Part shown: positions 1 through 6,494 of the stretch, piece after piece
Layout of the letters: the number at the start of each line of letters is the position of its first letter
How positions within the stretch are numbered: the stretch's first letter is position 1
NCBI GenBank assembly: GCA_947475645.1
Contig: CANJNU010000022.1
Span: forward strand, 1-8,292
Length of the DNA: 8,292 nt
Direction of reading: 5' to 3'
Source: Bacteriovoracaceae bacterium
GTDB taxonomy: Bacteria; Bdellovibrionota; UBA1018
The notes under the pieces: model-generated
Database searches by the model: none
What the model was told of the DNA's origin: nothing
Seen by the model: the letters and a program-made list of their open reading frames with translations, nothing else
Made by a program: the position numbers and the translations under genes

Positions 1-432
1 CTTCGCTGCACTTAAATAGTTCAGCAAAGATTCCTTTTTGCCCTTCGAGAAATCAACAGCAAGACTTACTGCGATTGAACGAATTCCAAGAATGCAGGCT
101 TCGCGCGCGGCAGACACCGTTCCTGAATAATAGACATCTTGTCCCAGATTCGCCCCGCGATTTGGGCCAGAAATTACTAAATCGGGCATTCCCCCAATTA
201 CTTCGCGAATACCCAGATAAACGCAGTCGGCTGGAGAACCGTTTACTCCATAAAAGCGAGGCCCCATCTCGATTAAGCGCAGCGGTTTATGCAGCGTAAG
301 AGAATGCCCCGTCGTACTCTTCTCTTCTAGAGGTGCCACAGTCCAGACATCCCCTATCTTCTGCAGCTCCCGCTGCAACACTCTTAGACCCGGAGCATGG
401 ACACCATCATCATTGGACAGAAGGATCTTCAT
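1..432 (-). CDS. surE: 5'/3'-nucleotidase SurE, N-terminal part (cut by left edge)
   Basis: SurE is a metal-dependent phosphatase that dephosphorylates nucleoside 5'- and 3'-monophosphates in the cytoplasm and is linked to stationary-phase survival. I translated 144 residues from an ATG at 430-432, open to the window edge. The family is about 250 residues long, so roughly 100 C-terminal residues lie outside. Visible signatures are the start MKILLSNDDG with metal ligands D8 and D9, S39 in the KSTTGHSLT stretch, GSPADCV (65-71), and the SGPNRGANLGQDVYYSGTV block (88-106) with metal ligand N91. All key N-terminal active-site residues are present. The gene lies 90 bases after the SIS gene on the same strand. 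No good Shine-Dalgarno or terminator is visible in that gap, so it may be the last gene of the accD-lptD-SIS unit. Confidence 0.96.
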   Translation of the reverse strand, partial: MKILLSNDDGVHAPGLRVLQRELQKIGDVWTVAPLEEKSTTGHSLTLHKPLRLIEMGPRFYGVNGSPADCVYLGIREVIGGMPDLVISGPNRGANLGQDVYYSGTVSAAREACILGIRSIAVSLAVDFSKGKKESLLNYLSAAK

Positions 433-522
433 AGTAAGATCTAGTTTACCAAAGACAGAGAAATGAGGAGACTGACAACTTTGCCTAAGAAACTGGGCAA
501 AAAACTCCAAAGCGAACCCGCT

Positions 523-1269
523 TTATCGTAAAAGTGGGTCCCTCATCGCAGCACGCTTCTCGATACTCTTATTCCGTGCCTCGCCTTCGGGAGTATTTAC
601 ACTTATGTAAACACAACGAATTCCACGACTTTCGAGCTGCGCGACCGCCGCCGTAATGATTGAGTTCCCTAAAAAAATGGCACTCAGCGAGGACAATGGT
701 CCCGCATTGAGGCCCGGGGCAACCTTGACGACCGCATCCCCCTGCTCTCCCATTAAATCCACCACAGTGTCACAAATCTCAAAGAGTCTACCCCCCGATG
801 GGTGACGAGACTCGACGCCCTGACTGTGCTTGATACTTGTGAAAGCGACCGTGTAAAATCCTCTTTTCTTCGCCTCTAACGCTAACTCTACCCCGGCCGC
901 GTTGATTCCCGACTGGGAGCAAATCCAAAGCATCTCACCCTTTTTAATTCCTGATCGACTCAAAAGCGGAAGCGCCGACGATGAAGTTCGCTCAAATACA
1001 CGAACCATTGAGGGGCCCGCCGAGGGAAGCATAAAGTCGGCCACCATCGGAATCACAAAGGAAGCTCCGCCCGCTCGGTGATAAAGTTCAAATGAAAAAA
1101 GCGCGGAATGACCGCTTCCAAATACAAAGAGTGAACGCCCCTGAGAAACATCCGCGACCAGTCTCTTTACAATTCGCTCAAGATTGGATTGATTCTCCTT
1201 AAGAATTCGCCCCAAATGCGGCAACGCCTGAATAGCATACGAATGAACATCGACCTTTTTACTTTTCAT
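523..1269 (-). CDS. SIS-domain protein, UPF0309 type (sugar-phosphate binding, substrate unknown)
   Basis: This 248-residue protein has one sugar isomerase (SIS) fold, a domain that binds phosphosugars as isomerase, etherase or regulator. Motifs seen: FGSGHS (50-55) as the first phosphate-binding loop, SQSGIN (118-123) as the second, SRHPSG (154-159), and GDAVV (177-181). This combination and the length match the uncharacterised UPF0309 family better than GmhA, KdsD or MurQ. No signal peptide or membrane segment is seen, so it is probably cytoplasmic. The ATG overlaps the lptD stop as ATGA, and a GGAG lies 7 bases upstream, so the start is firm and translation is likely coupled to lptD. The neighbours hint at a lipopolysaccharide or envelope-sugar role, but that is only inference; the substrate cannot be read from the sequence. 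Confidence 0.9.
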   Translation of the reverse strand: MKSKKVDVHSYAIQALPHLGRILKENQSNLERIVKRLVADVSQGRSLFVFGSGHSALFSFELYHRAGGASFVIPMVADFMLPSAGPSMVRVFERTSSSALPLLSRSGIKKGEMLWICSQSGINAAGVELALEAKKRGFYTVAFTSIKHSQGVESRHPSGGRLFEICDTVVDLMGEQGDAVVKVAPGLNAGPLSSLSAIFLGNSIITAAVAQLESRGIRCVYISVNTPEGEARNKSIEKRAAMRDPLLR

Positions 1270-3674
1270 TGAACCACTCCAACCTGAGAGGCAGCATCAC
1301 TTACTCCAGTAAATCCACCTCCAGTAAGATTGAGGGCCAAATCCACGTTCCAAGTCAGTCCGTTTTCAATTCGATAAGGCAAGCTCATAGAAAATCTCCA
1401 ACATCTCGAAGGACTTTGTAACTGGAGCTTTACGCCCGCTGATTGAAACCGTCTATTATTGATAAAATACGAAGCATAGAGCGCGGGCATTAAGTAATCG
1501 GACAGCGAATAGTTAAGCTGTGCCGTGATATTGTTTGTACCCTTAGTGAGGTCGGTTAAACCGTGTTGGTCCCAGTTATAACTCAAGCCAAAAGACCGAT
1601 CAAAACTGAAGATTCCCTGATGAATTCCTTGTGCTAATGCGTAATTAAGATTCATCGAAACACTGTGGCGAAGCCCGTCGATATAGGGATAGTAATAATA
1701 GAGATGGGAATAATTAAATTTAGGTAAGTTGAGCGACAACGAGGAGAAGAACCGCGACAACGGCTGGGGATGCTCAGCATCACTGGTGAGTTCACGAAAA
1801 TTAATCGTTTCTCCCGCAGCGGCCTCGATAAATCTAGAATAGGAAGACATACCAGAGGTTGCCTCTGTCGCTCTGCGAATCCACTGCGCGGTTACTCCCA
1901 AGGCGAGAGAGTTTCCAAGGGGGATAAAATAGTTAGTGGTGGCAGGACTATTATTGAGAGGAACAATATCGTAGTCGTCGAAGTAATATCCTGGAATATT
2001 ATTCTTCGTTGCGTACTGAATTTGAGAAATAAATGGATGCTGCGTATCTTCCCGAACTAATCGAGATGGGATATAGGAATAAGTGAGCATGGGTCTGATC
2101 AGATTCTTTACTTTAGACGGACCATTTCCAATCGTAGTGTCATAGATTCTTTCGAGCTGTGCACTTAGGTCAGTCTGAAATAGAAGATAGTTTCGACTTA
2201 GATTGGGAACTGAGAATCCGCCAACAGTTGGGAACGAATAGAAGTAACTATAATACTTCACTGAGGGCATAAGTGAGATGCCATCCAAAATTCGATAATT
2301 GGTATACAGAGAAGGAACCATGGCCACACGCGTAGCCTTACGAATCGGATTTACACCCACCCCTGCTTCATAACCTGGAGCCTGGTCTGTAGGCACAACA
2401 CCATACGGCCACTGAGTATAATCGTAATCGAAAGGTGCACCCTGCCGGGTGAAATTGGCTAAATTAAAGTTAAATCCAAAAACGAGGGGCGAACCAAAAA
2501 AGGGCCGATCCCGCGTAGTAAGGCCGACCACAGGAAGTGACTGTACCGTTTTTGTGTCAAACTCCTTTGCCTGATGCACTGAATCCGGATCGGTATTAAT
2601 AAGCGTGCGATAACGCATTGCCGAAACCGTTGAGCTAAAATCGTCGTTCGAATAGGAAAGACTTAGATTCGACGCCAGATTCAGGTCTCCAAAACTTGCC
2701 ACGTCTCCCGCGCGAGCAGCGTCACCCACTCGATAGGGATAAAAATTGTCGCTTACTTCTAAAAGTTTAAGCTTCTCTTCGAATCCTGGAAAAAACTCAT
2801 GCGATTGCACAACATTTAATGACCAACGATTGGGGGACAGCTTGTTTCCTTGTGAATCTAGAAAGGTGGCGTCACGAACATAATTGAAGTTGGCCGTTCC
2901 ACGACTTCGCTGCGAGAGCGCGTAACGCCCTTCCCACTCGAAACGCTCGCCTCGCTGGGTAAAGTAACCGAGCCCTAAAGTCATATCGAAGCTGGGATGA
3001 GGCGCCCAATAGAAGGGCAAAACGAACATAAATCCGTTACTGGCACCGAATCCAAAGGTGGGAAAAAGTACGCCGGTTTGTCGCCTCGTTTTGATAGGCA
3101 CGACCAGATAGGGAATCCAAAACGCAGGAGTATCCTTCACTCGACCGATGACATGCGACAGTTGGGCGTAACCTCCAACCTCCATATCCACATCCTCGGC
3201 CCAAAGACTCCAAGATCCCGGACAATCACGGCAAGTGGTGTACTCTCCTCGATGAGTCTGAAACCGCGCTTCTCCCATCTTATTGAGACGTTCGCCTGCT
3301 AAACTAAACCGCTCGCTCGAAACCCTTCCGCTTATAATTGTGCCGGTACGCGTATCGAGATTAAAGCGCATCTCTTCACCTTGGATGGTATTGCCAGATG
3401 TCAGATAGATGCAATTTCCCTTCGCGACAAGAATTCGATTGGTTGCATCGATCGAAACATAGTCGGCGCTAAGCGATTCTCCCGGTTGAGAGACAATCGC
3501 ATGCCCCATCAGCTCAATTCTATTTTCCTTACGATGCCAGAGTTCTCGATCGGCCGAAGTATGCAAGGCGGTGCCTTCGACTCGCATCGCATCTCCTCTG
3601 CTCGCATTGAGCAGGGTCGATAGAAGCAAAATGAGCTGCAAAAATACGGTTAAATTTCTTTTGGAAATTGACAC
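1266..3674 (-). CDS. lptD: LPS-assembly outer-membrane protein LptD
   Basis: LptD forms, with the lipoprotein LptE, the outer-membrane barrel that inserts lipopolysaccharide into the outer leaflet. From a GTG at 3672-3674 the product has 802 residues, a usual length (E. coli 784). It begins with a signal peptide: basic SKR, a hydrophobic run at about 8-22, and likely cleavage after GDA near 29. An OstA/LptA-like periplasmic domain follows (about 32-135), then the barrel, opened by the typical GEYTTCRDCPGSWSLWAEDV block (143-162) and continuing through WIPYLVVPIKTRRQTGVLFPTFGFG. The C-terminal half is rich in Tyr, Phe and alternating strands. Cysteines are C88, C148, C151 and C758, a possible disulfide set. 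A TTG at 3699-3701 could also start it, adding 9 residues; neither start has a good Shine-Dalgarno. The start overlaps the accD end and the stop overlaps the SIS start. Confidence 0.95.
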   Translation of the reverse strand: MSISKRNLTVFLQLILLLSTLLNASRGDAMRVEGTALHTSADRELWHRKENRIELMGHAIVSQPGESLSADYVSIDATNRILVAKGNCIYLTSGNTIQGEEMRFNLDTRTGTIISGRVSSERFSLAGERLNKMGEARFQTHRGEYTTCRDCPGSWSLWAEDVDMEVGGYAQLSHVIGRVKDTPAFWIPYLVVPIKTRRQTGVLFPTFGFGASNGFMFVLPFYWAPHPSFDMTLGLGYFTQRGERFEWEGRYALSQRSRGTANFNYVRDATFLDSQGNKLSPNRWSLNVVQSHEFFPGFEEKLKLLEVSDNFYPYRVGDAARAGDVASFGDLNLASNLSLSYSNDDFSSTVSAMRYRTLINTDPDSVHQAKEFDTKTVQSLPVVGLTTRDRPFFGSPLVFGFNFNLANFTRQGAPFDYDYTQWPYGVVPTDQAPGYEAGVGVNPIRKATRVAMVPSLYTNYRILDGISLMPSVKYYSYFYSFPTVGGFSVPNLSRNYLLFQTDLSAQLERIYDTTIGNGPSKVKNLIRPMLTYSYIPSRLVREDTQHPFISQIQYATKNNIPGYYFDDYDIVPLNNSPATTNYFIPLGNSLALGVTAQWIRRATEATSGMSSYSRFIEAAAGETINFRELTSDAEHPQPLSRFFSSLSLNLPKFNYSHLYYYYPYIDGLRHSVSMNLNYALAQGIHQGIFSFDRSFGLSYNWDQHGLTDLTKGTNNITAQLNYSLSDYLMPALYASYFINNRRFQSAGVKLQLQSPSRCWRFSMSLPYRIENGLTWNVDLALNLTGGGFTGVSDAASQVGVVQ
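1277..1280 (-). promoter_or_regulatory. Ribosome binding site of the SIS gene inside lptD
   Basis: GGAG sits 7 bases before the ATG at 1269, within the last codons of lptD. It fixes the start of the SIS gene and supports coupled reinitiation at the ATGA overlap. Confidence 0.6.
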
Positions 3675-4528
3675 GTCTGGCGTCCGAGCGCGAGCATCCA
3701 ATGGCGCAATTCAGAGGCTAGATCCTTCCGAGCCACGATGCGATCCACGAAGCCATGCTTCAAAAGAAACTCACTTCTTTGAAATCCCTGAGGTAAGGAT
3801 TGACGAATCGTCTGTTCGATCACACGTGGGCCTGCGAAACCAATGAGTGCGTGAGGCTCGGCAAAAATCAAATCTCCCAGCATCGCAAACGAGGCAGCCA
3901 CTCCTCCCGTGGTAGGATCAGTGAGCACTGAAATGAAGGGAACCCCCTCGGCTCTCAGCTGATTAACCAGTGCAGAAGTTTTTGCCATCTGCATGAGAGA
4001 AAAAATACCTTCCTGCATGCGGGCTCCCCCCGATGCAGAAACTACAACTGCAGGCAAACGGTCGGCTAATGCGCATTCCAAAAGGCGAGTAACCTTCTCG
4101 CCTACAACACCGCCCATGCTACCGCCCATGAACTTAAATTCAAAAACACCCAAATGATAAGGCAACCCGCCTAATGTTGCTTTTCCTGCAACAAATGCGT
4201 CGCGTAACCCCGTTGAATTGGCGGCTGAGCGAAGTCGATCCTTGTAGGGCTTGATGTCGCCAAATTCTAAGGGATCCGTTGAGACCCATTCATCGGCGTA
4301 TTCTTCAAAACTTCCGTCATCAGTGAGCTGCGCGATTCTATCGGCCGCTACTAGTCGGAAATGATACCCGCACTCTCCACAGACTTGAAGATTATCCTTC
4401 AAAACCTTGGATTGCAGAATTTCTCCACACTGCAAACACTTCACCCAAAGTCCTTCTGGGACCTTGGAGGCTCTTTGGGAGACTTGCGTCTTGATGCGGG
4501 GAGTTTTTAAATCATCAAACCATGACAT
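3650..4528 (-). CDS. accD: Acetyl-CoA carboxylase carboxyltransferase subunit beta
   Basis: AccD is the beta subunit of the carboxyltransferase that, with AccA, moves CO2 from carboxybiotin (on AccB) to acetyl-CoA to make malonyl-CoA, the first committed step of fatty acid synthesis. The 292-residue product is of normal length and complete. The N-terminal zinc ribbon is intact, with C31, C34, C50 and C53 in a CX2C-X15-CX2C pattern. The carboxyltransferase core shows FMGGSMGGVVGEK (133-145), SASGGARMQEG (164-174) and TDPTTGGVAASFAMLGD (203-219). The ATG at 4526-4528 is preceded by GAGG about 10 bases upstream, a slightly long spacing. Its last 25 bases overlap the lptD start. folC, which follows accD in many proteobacteria, is not here; lptD takes that place. 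accA is not in the window. Confidence 0.98.
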   Translation of the reverse strand: MSWFDDLKTPRIKTQVSQRASKVPEGLWVKCLQCGEILQSKVLKDNLQVCGECGYHFRLVAADRIAQLTDDGSFEEYADEWVSTDPLEFGDIKPYKDRLRSAANSTGLRDAFVAGKATLGGLPYHLGVFEFKFMGGSMGGVVGEKVTRLLECALADRLPAVVVSASGGARMQEGIFSLMQMAKTSALVNQLRAEGVPFISVLTDPTTGGVAASFAMLGDLIFAEPHALIGFAGPRVIEQTIRQSLPQGFQRSEFLLKHGFVDRIVARKDLASELRHWMLALGRQTCQFPKEI

Positions 4529-4562
4529 ATTAAAATTGCCTCAGTGTATGATCATCCTAATC

Positions 4563-4673
4563 TCACCGAGGCCCACGAGAGCTAATTCTCCCACTCTTCA
4601 GAACCCATCCATGGATTCTTTCCACAACCACATTACTGAGTGTACGGAGGATCTTGCCTGGGTCAAGCCCCAT
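4563..4673 (-). CDS. Doubtful 36-codon ORF between rsmI and accD
   Basis: An ATG at 4671-4673 opens a 36-codon frame (beginning MGLDPGKILR, ending SSRGPR, with a TGA at 4563-4565). It overlaps the last 11 bases of rsmI and fills most of the gap to accD. An A/G-rich stretch (AAAGAGAG) lies just upstream but is a poor, closely spaced ribosome binding site. I do not recognise the peptide. It is basic, with no membrane segment, zinc motif or repeat. A stop-free frame this short is not rare by chance, and the candidate accD promoter lies inside it. I list it because it is the only ORF in this gap, and it is more likely non-coding than coding. Confidence 0.15.
   Translation of the reverse strand: MGLDPGKILRTLSNVVVERIHGWVLKSGRISSRGPR
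4639..4666 (-). promoter_or_regulatory. Candidate sigma-70-type promoter for accD-lptD-SIS
   Basis: On the minus strand TTGACC (4661-4666) and TACACT (4639-4644) are separated by 16 bases. This is a fair match to the -35 and -10 consensus. It would start a transcript near 4632, leaving an accD leader of about 100 bases. The -35 box overlaps the rsmI stop codon. The leader can fold a 6-bp hairpin (arms 4601-4606 and 4613-4618, including one G-U pair). Seen by eye only; chance matches of this quality occur. Confidence 0.4.
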
Positions 4674-5616
4674 GACTCTCTTTTTTTCCGGCAATCTCGA
4701 GCGCGCGCGCGTAGACCGTGTTTTTAGGAATGCCAAACTCTTGGCTAATCCACTTCGCCGCCTGTGAAGGACTGTCAGATACCTTTAAAACGCACTTGAG
4801 CGCCTTCTCCCAGTCCTGACCTCGCCCTTCGCCTTGATCATGGCTGAATGAAGCTAAATCTTTTTCCTTCCAGAAAAGCGCAAAACACCACTCACCACGT
4901 GCACCTTGCTGCGACAATTCCTGAAGAACTTGCTCTGCGACCTCACTCAGCGAGCCTGAAAACCACTTCTCGAAGAGCTTTGTGAGCTCTTTTCCTGCGA
5001 TCGCCTGGAGTTGTGGTGCGAGCGTGGCAAGAAACGCAAGTGATTCACCAATCCTCTCTGGACTCTCAAACCAAACGAACACTGAACTTACAGCAGCACG
5101 ATGGGCATTTTCGCAGCGCTGAAGCTCTTTTGTTCGTTCCCCCTCTTTTCTTGGAAAAAATCCGCGAAACGTAAAGGCAGTTTCAGCGAAGCCCGCCACC
5201 GACAGAAGCGCGATGGGCGCTGAGGGACCTGGAATGGGGGTCACTTTAATTCCAGCCTTGCGTGCCTCTTCAACTAAATGCGCTCCCGGATCACTTACCC
5301 CAGGCGTACCCGCATCACTCACTAAGGCCATGGTTTGCCCTAAACTCAAAAGCTCAATAATCTTACTAACCTTAGCTGAAGTAACGTGAGCGTCGACTCT
5401 CTCAAATTTCTTCGCTTTTAGATTCAGCGCCAGCATCAGTTGAGACGTTCTTCGCGTATCCTCGCAAAGCAACACATCCACATCCTCCAAGATCCGTCTC
5501 ATACGGGGAGACGCGTCCTCTAAGTTTCCAATGGGGGTCGCCACAACAAAGAGCTCGCCTTGGGCCGAGCCCGGAAAATCTTGCCTATTTCTTAGTGTCA
5601 TCTCTCGCGAGATCAT
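4663..5616 (-). CDS. rsmI: 16S rRNA (cytidine-1402 2'-O)-methyltransferase RsmI
   Basis: RsmI methylates the ribose of C1402 in 16S rRNA, in the decoding centre, using S-adenosylmethionine. It belongs to the tetrapyrrole-methylase fold. Numbering from the ATG at 5616 (317 residues), visible signatures are ELFVVATPIGNLED (21-34), CEDTRRT (51-57), ALVSDAGTPGVSDPG (97-111), PIPGPSA (127-133), and WFESPERI (182-189). A C-terminal helical domain ending GIPKNTVYARALEIAG is complete. The start is uncertain. The frame is open to 5676, but the first 20 residues from there do not look like RsmI and would overlap the control region of the STAS gene. ATG 5616 has GGGG 8 bases upstream; ATG 5601 would also give a normal N-terminus. 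rsmI diverges from the STAS gene and lies 134 bases before accD. Confidence 0.95.
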   Translation of the reverse strand: MISREMTLRNRQDFPGSAQGELFVVATPIGNLEDASPRMRRILEDVDVLLCEDTRRTSQLMLALNLKAKKFERVDAHVTSAKVSKIIELLSLGQTMALVSDAGTPGVSDPGAHLVEEARKAGIKVTPIPGPSAPIALLSVAGFAETAFTFRGFFPRKEGERTKELQRCENAHRAAVSSVFVWFESPERIGESLAFLATLAPQLQAIAGKELTKLFEKWFSGSLSEVAEQVLQELSQQGARGEWCFALFWKEKDLASFSHDQGEGRGQDWEKALKCVLKVSDSPSQAAKWISQEFGIPKNTVYARALEIAGKKESHGA

Positions 5617-5649
5617 AGTGCCTGCCCCACCAGGGCGCAAAGCTGAAAG

Positions 5650-5665
5650 TGGCCAAAGAGTTGAA
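5650..5665 (+). promoter_or_regulatory. Weak sigma-54-like site upstream of the STAS gene
   Basis: TGGCCA-AAGAG-TTGAA has the spacing of a sigma-54 promoter (TGGCAC-N5-TTGCA) and would start RNA about 20 bases before the STAS ATG. The -12 GC is GA here, which is a damaging mismatch. No better sigma-70 promoter was found by eye in 5617-5698. Confidence 0.15.
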
Positions 5666-5685
5666 AATAACCTCATTCATTTCCC

Positions 5686-5690
5686 GGGAG
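5686..5690 (+). promoter_or_regulatory. Ribosome binding site deciding the STAS gene start
   Basis: GGGAG lies 8 bases before the ATG at 5699. It selects this start over the longer open frame that extends upstream to 5531, antisense to rsmI. Confidence 0.65.
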
Positions 5691-5698
5691 AACAGAAC

Positions 5699-6055
5699 AT
5701 GATAACGCTCATCAAAAAGAACGGCGATACGATCGTAGTGTCGATGAACGGAAGACTGGACTTTGAAACAGCCGAACCCCTTCGTGCGGAACTAGGAAAA
5801 ATTATTAAAAATACGAGAACCGACACCGCTGCTAAAAAGATTATCTTTAACTTGGAAGGCTTAGAATTTGTAGGATCGAGCGGTATTTCCTCGTTCATTC
5901 AAACCTTAAAAGAATTCAATTCGATGGCCGGAGAAAAGCCTCGCTACTGCAACGTGAGAAGCGAATTCAAGAAAATTATCAAGGCTTTTGACGAAGAAAG
6001 TCAGTTTGAATTCCACGATTCGGAAGCTCGCGCCCACGACAGCTTCGACAATTAG
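5699..6055 (+). CDS. STAS-domain protein, anti-sigma-factor-antagonist type
   Basis: This 118-residue protein is essentially one STAS domain, like SpoIIAA/RsbV, which bind and neutralise anti-sigma kinases in partner-switching pathways. The beginning MITLIKKNGDTIVVSMNGRL and the following FETAEPLRAEL helix are typical, as is the central IIFNLEGLEFVGSSGISSF stretch. S61 aligns with the phosphorylated serine of SpoIIAA (motif DSSG). The Asp two residues earlier is Gly here (G59). The C-terminal tail after about residue 98 is rich in Asp, Glu and His. It is the only plus-strand gene, inserted between yraN and rsmI. No kinase, phosphatase or sigma factor gene lies beside it, so the partner is unknown. 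It could act in stress, motility or lipid-linked control, or in a non-sigma role such as a transporter accessory protein. Confidence 0.9.
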   Translation: MITLIKKNGDTIVVSMNGRLDFETAEPLRAELGKIIKNTRTDTAAKKIIFNLEGLEFVGSSGISSFIQTLKEFNSMAGEKPRYCNVRSEFKKIIKAFDEESQFEFHDSEARAHDSFDN

Positions 6056-6059
6056 AACG

Positions 6060-6120
6060 AAAAAATTGGGAGCACTATCGTTGTCCGCTAATTCCCCAGA
6101 TGTGTGGCCAGTGCTCCCAA
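6060..6120 (-). terminator. Intrinsic terminator of the rnhB-yraN unit, shared with the STAS gene
   Basis: A perfect 11-bp inverted repeat, TTGGGAGCACT (6066-6076) and AGTGCTCCCAA (6110-6120), encloses a 33-base loop. On the minus strand it is followed directly by six T (6060-6065), the form of a rho-independent terminator for yraN. On the plus strand it is followed only by GCTTTTCC, so it may act weakly as a terminator for the convergent STAS gene, whose stop is at 6055. The upstream arm and loop lie inside the yraN coding sequence and the yraN stop codon (6075-6077) lies at the base of the other arm. Confidence 0.8.
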
Positions 6121-6476
6121 GCTTTTCCGTCCCAGCTCAAAAGATCTAGCCTTAACCCCTTCGCAGACCCACGATACTGAGATAGAAAAAGCTCGATGGT
6201 TCGCACCAAACACTTCTGCTTGTGTGGGCCGATACTCTCTTGCGGCGTAACCCAAGTCCCGGGAAGTCTGGCTCGAACTTCTATAAAAACAAGAAGTCGA
6301 TCACACTCGAAGACCAAGTCAAGCTCTCCCATTTTCGATCGATAATTTCTAGAAATGAGCTTGCTCTGCGGAAACTCGCGAATAAACCACTCTGCAGCCT
6401 CCCTCTCAGACTTCATGCCCAAATCTCGTGCTGCCATTTTTTTTGTAAATCGATCCATATCTAAGAATCGATTCAC
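6075..6476 (-). CDS. yraN: YraN / UPF0102 family nuclease-fold protein
   Basis: YraN-family proteins have a restriction-endonuclease-like fold and are thought to act on DNA or recombination intermediates; the exact role is unsettled. The 133-residue product shows the family pattern in order: a GMKSEREAAEW helix (20-30), RNYR (43-46), GELDLVF (50-56) and VFIEVRAR (63-70), then a KQKCL helix (86-90). The likely metal-binding set is E24, D53, E66, with R68 where many members have Lys (E. coli YraN also has Arg). The reported start is a GTG at 6474-6476, 18 bases after the rnhB stop, with a GCGGG stretch upstream. ATG codons at residues 7 and 14 are alternatives. It is probably co-transcribed with rnhB. 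The 3' end of the gene forms part of a terminator hairpin. Confidence 0.93.
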   Translation of the reverse strand: MNRFLDMDRFTKKMAARDLGMKSEREAAEWFIREFPQSKLISRNYRSKMGELDLVFECDRLLVFIEVRARLPGTWVTPQESIGPHKQKCLVRTIELFLSQYRGSAKGLRLDLLSWDGKAWEHWPHIWGISGQR

Positions 6477-6494
6477 TTTGCGTGCCCGCTTACG

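Noticed and set aside
480..501. Inverted repeat TTTGCC/GGCAAA between the SIS gene and surE, considered as a terminator
   Set aside because: Only 6 pairs around a 10-base loop. The T-run lies before rather than after it on the minus strand, and on the plus strand it is followed by A.
1770..2060. Plus-strand ORF antisense to lptD
   Set aside because: lptD is clearly coding on the other strand through this region; the ORF has no recognisable domain or ribosome binding site. The same holds for plus-strand ORFs at 2997-3302, 3381-3623 and 3571-3846.
4598..4633. Trp-containing 11-codon leader peptide (MWLWKESMDGF) before accD, suggesting attenuation
   Set aside because: No ribosome binding site, no terminator hairpin with T-run after it, and accD has no known link to Trp supply.
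4701..4711. Alternating GC run (GCGCGCGCGCG), possible Z-DNA
   Set aside because: It encodes the conserved Ala-Arg-Ala of the rsmI C-terminus and is short; no sign of separate function.
5531..5698. Upstream extension of the STAS frame
   Set aside because: It is antisense to rsmI and adds nothing resembling a known domain. The ATG at 5699 has a good GGGAG and begins right at the STAS fold.
5677..5898. Minus-strand ORF of 73 codons with a hydrophobic stretch resembling a small membrane protein
   Set aside because: It is antisense to the well-supported STAS gene. The hydrophobic residues arise from the complement of Lys/Asn/Ile codons, and it has no ribosome binding site.
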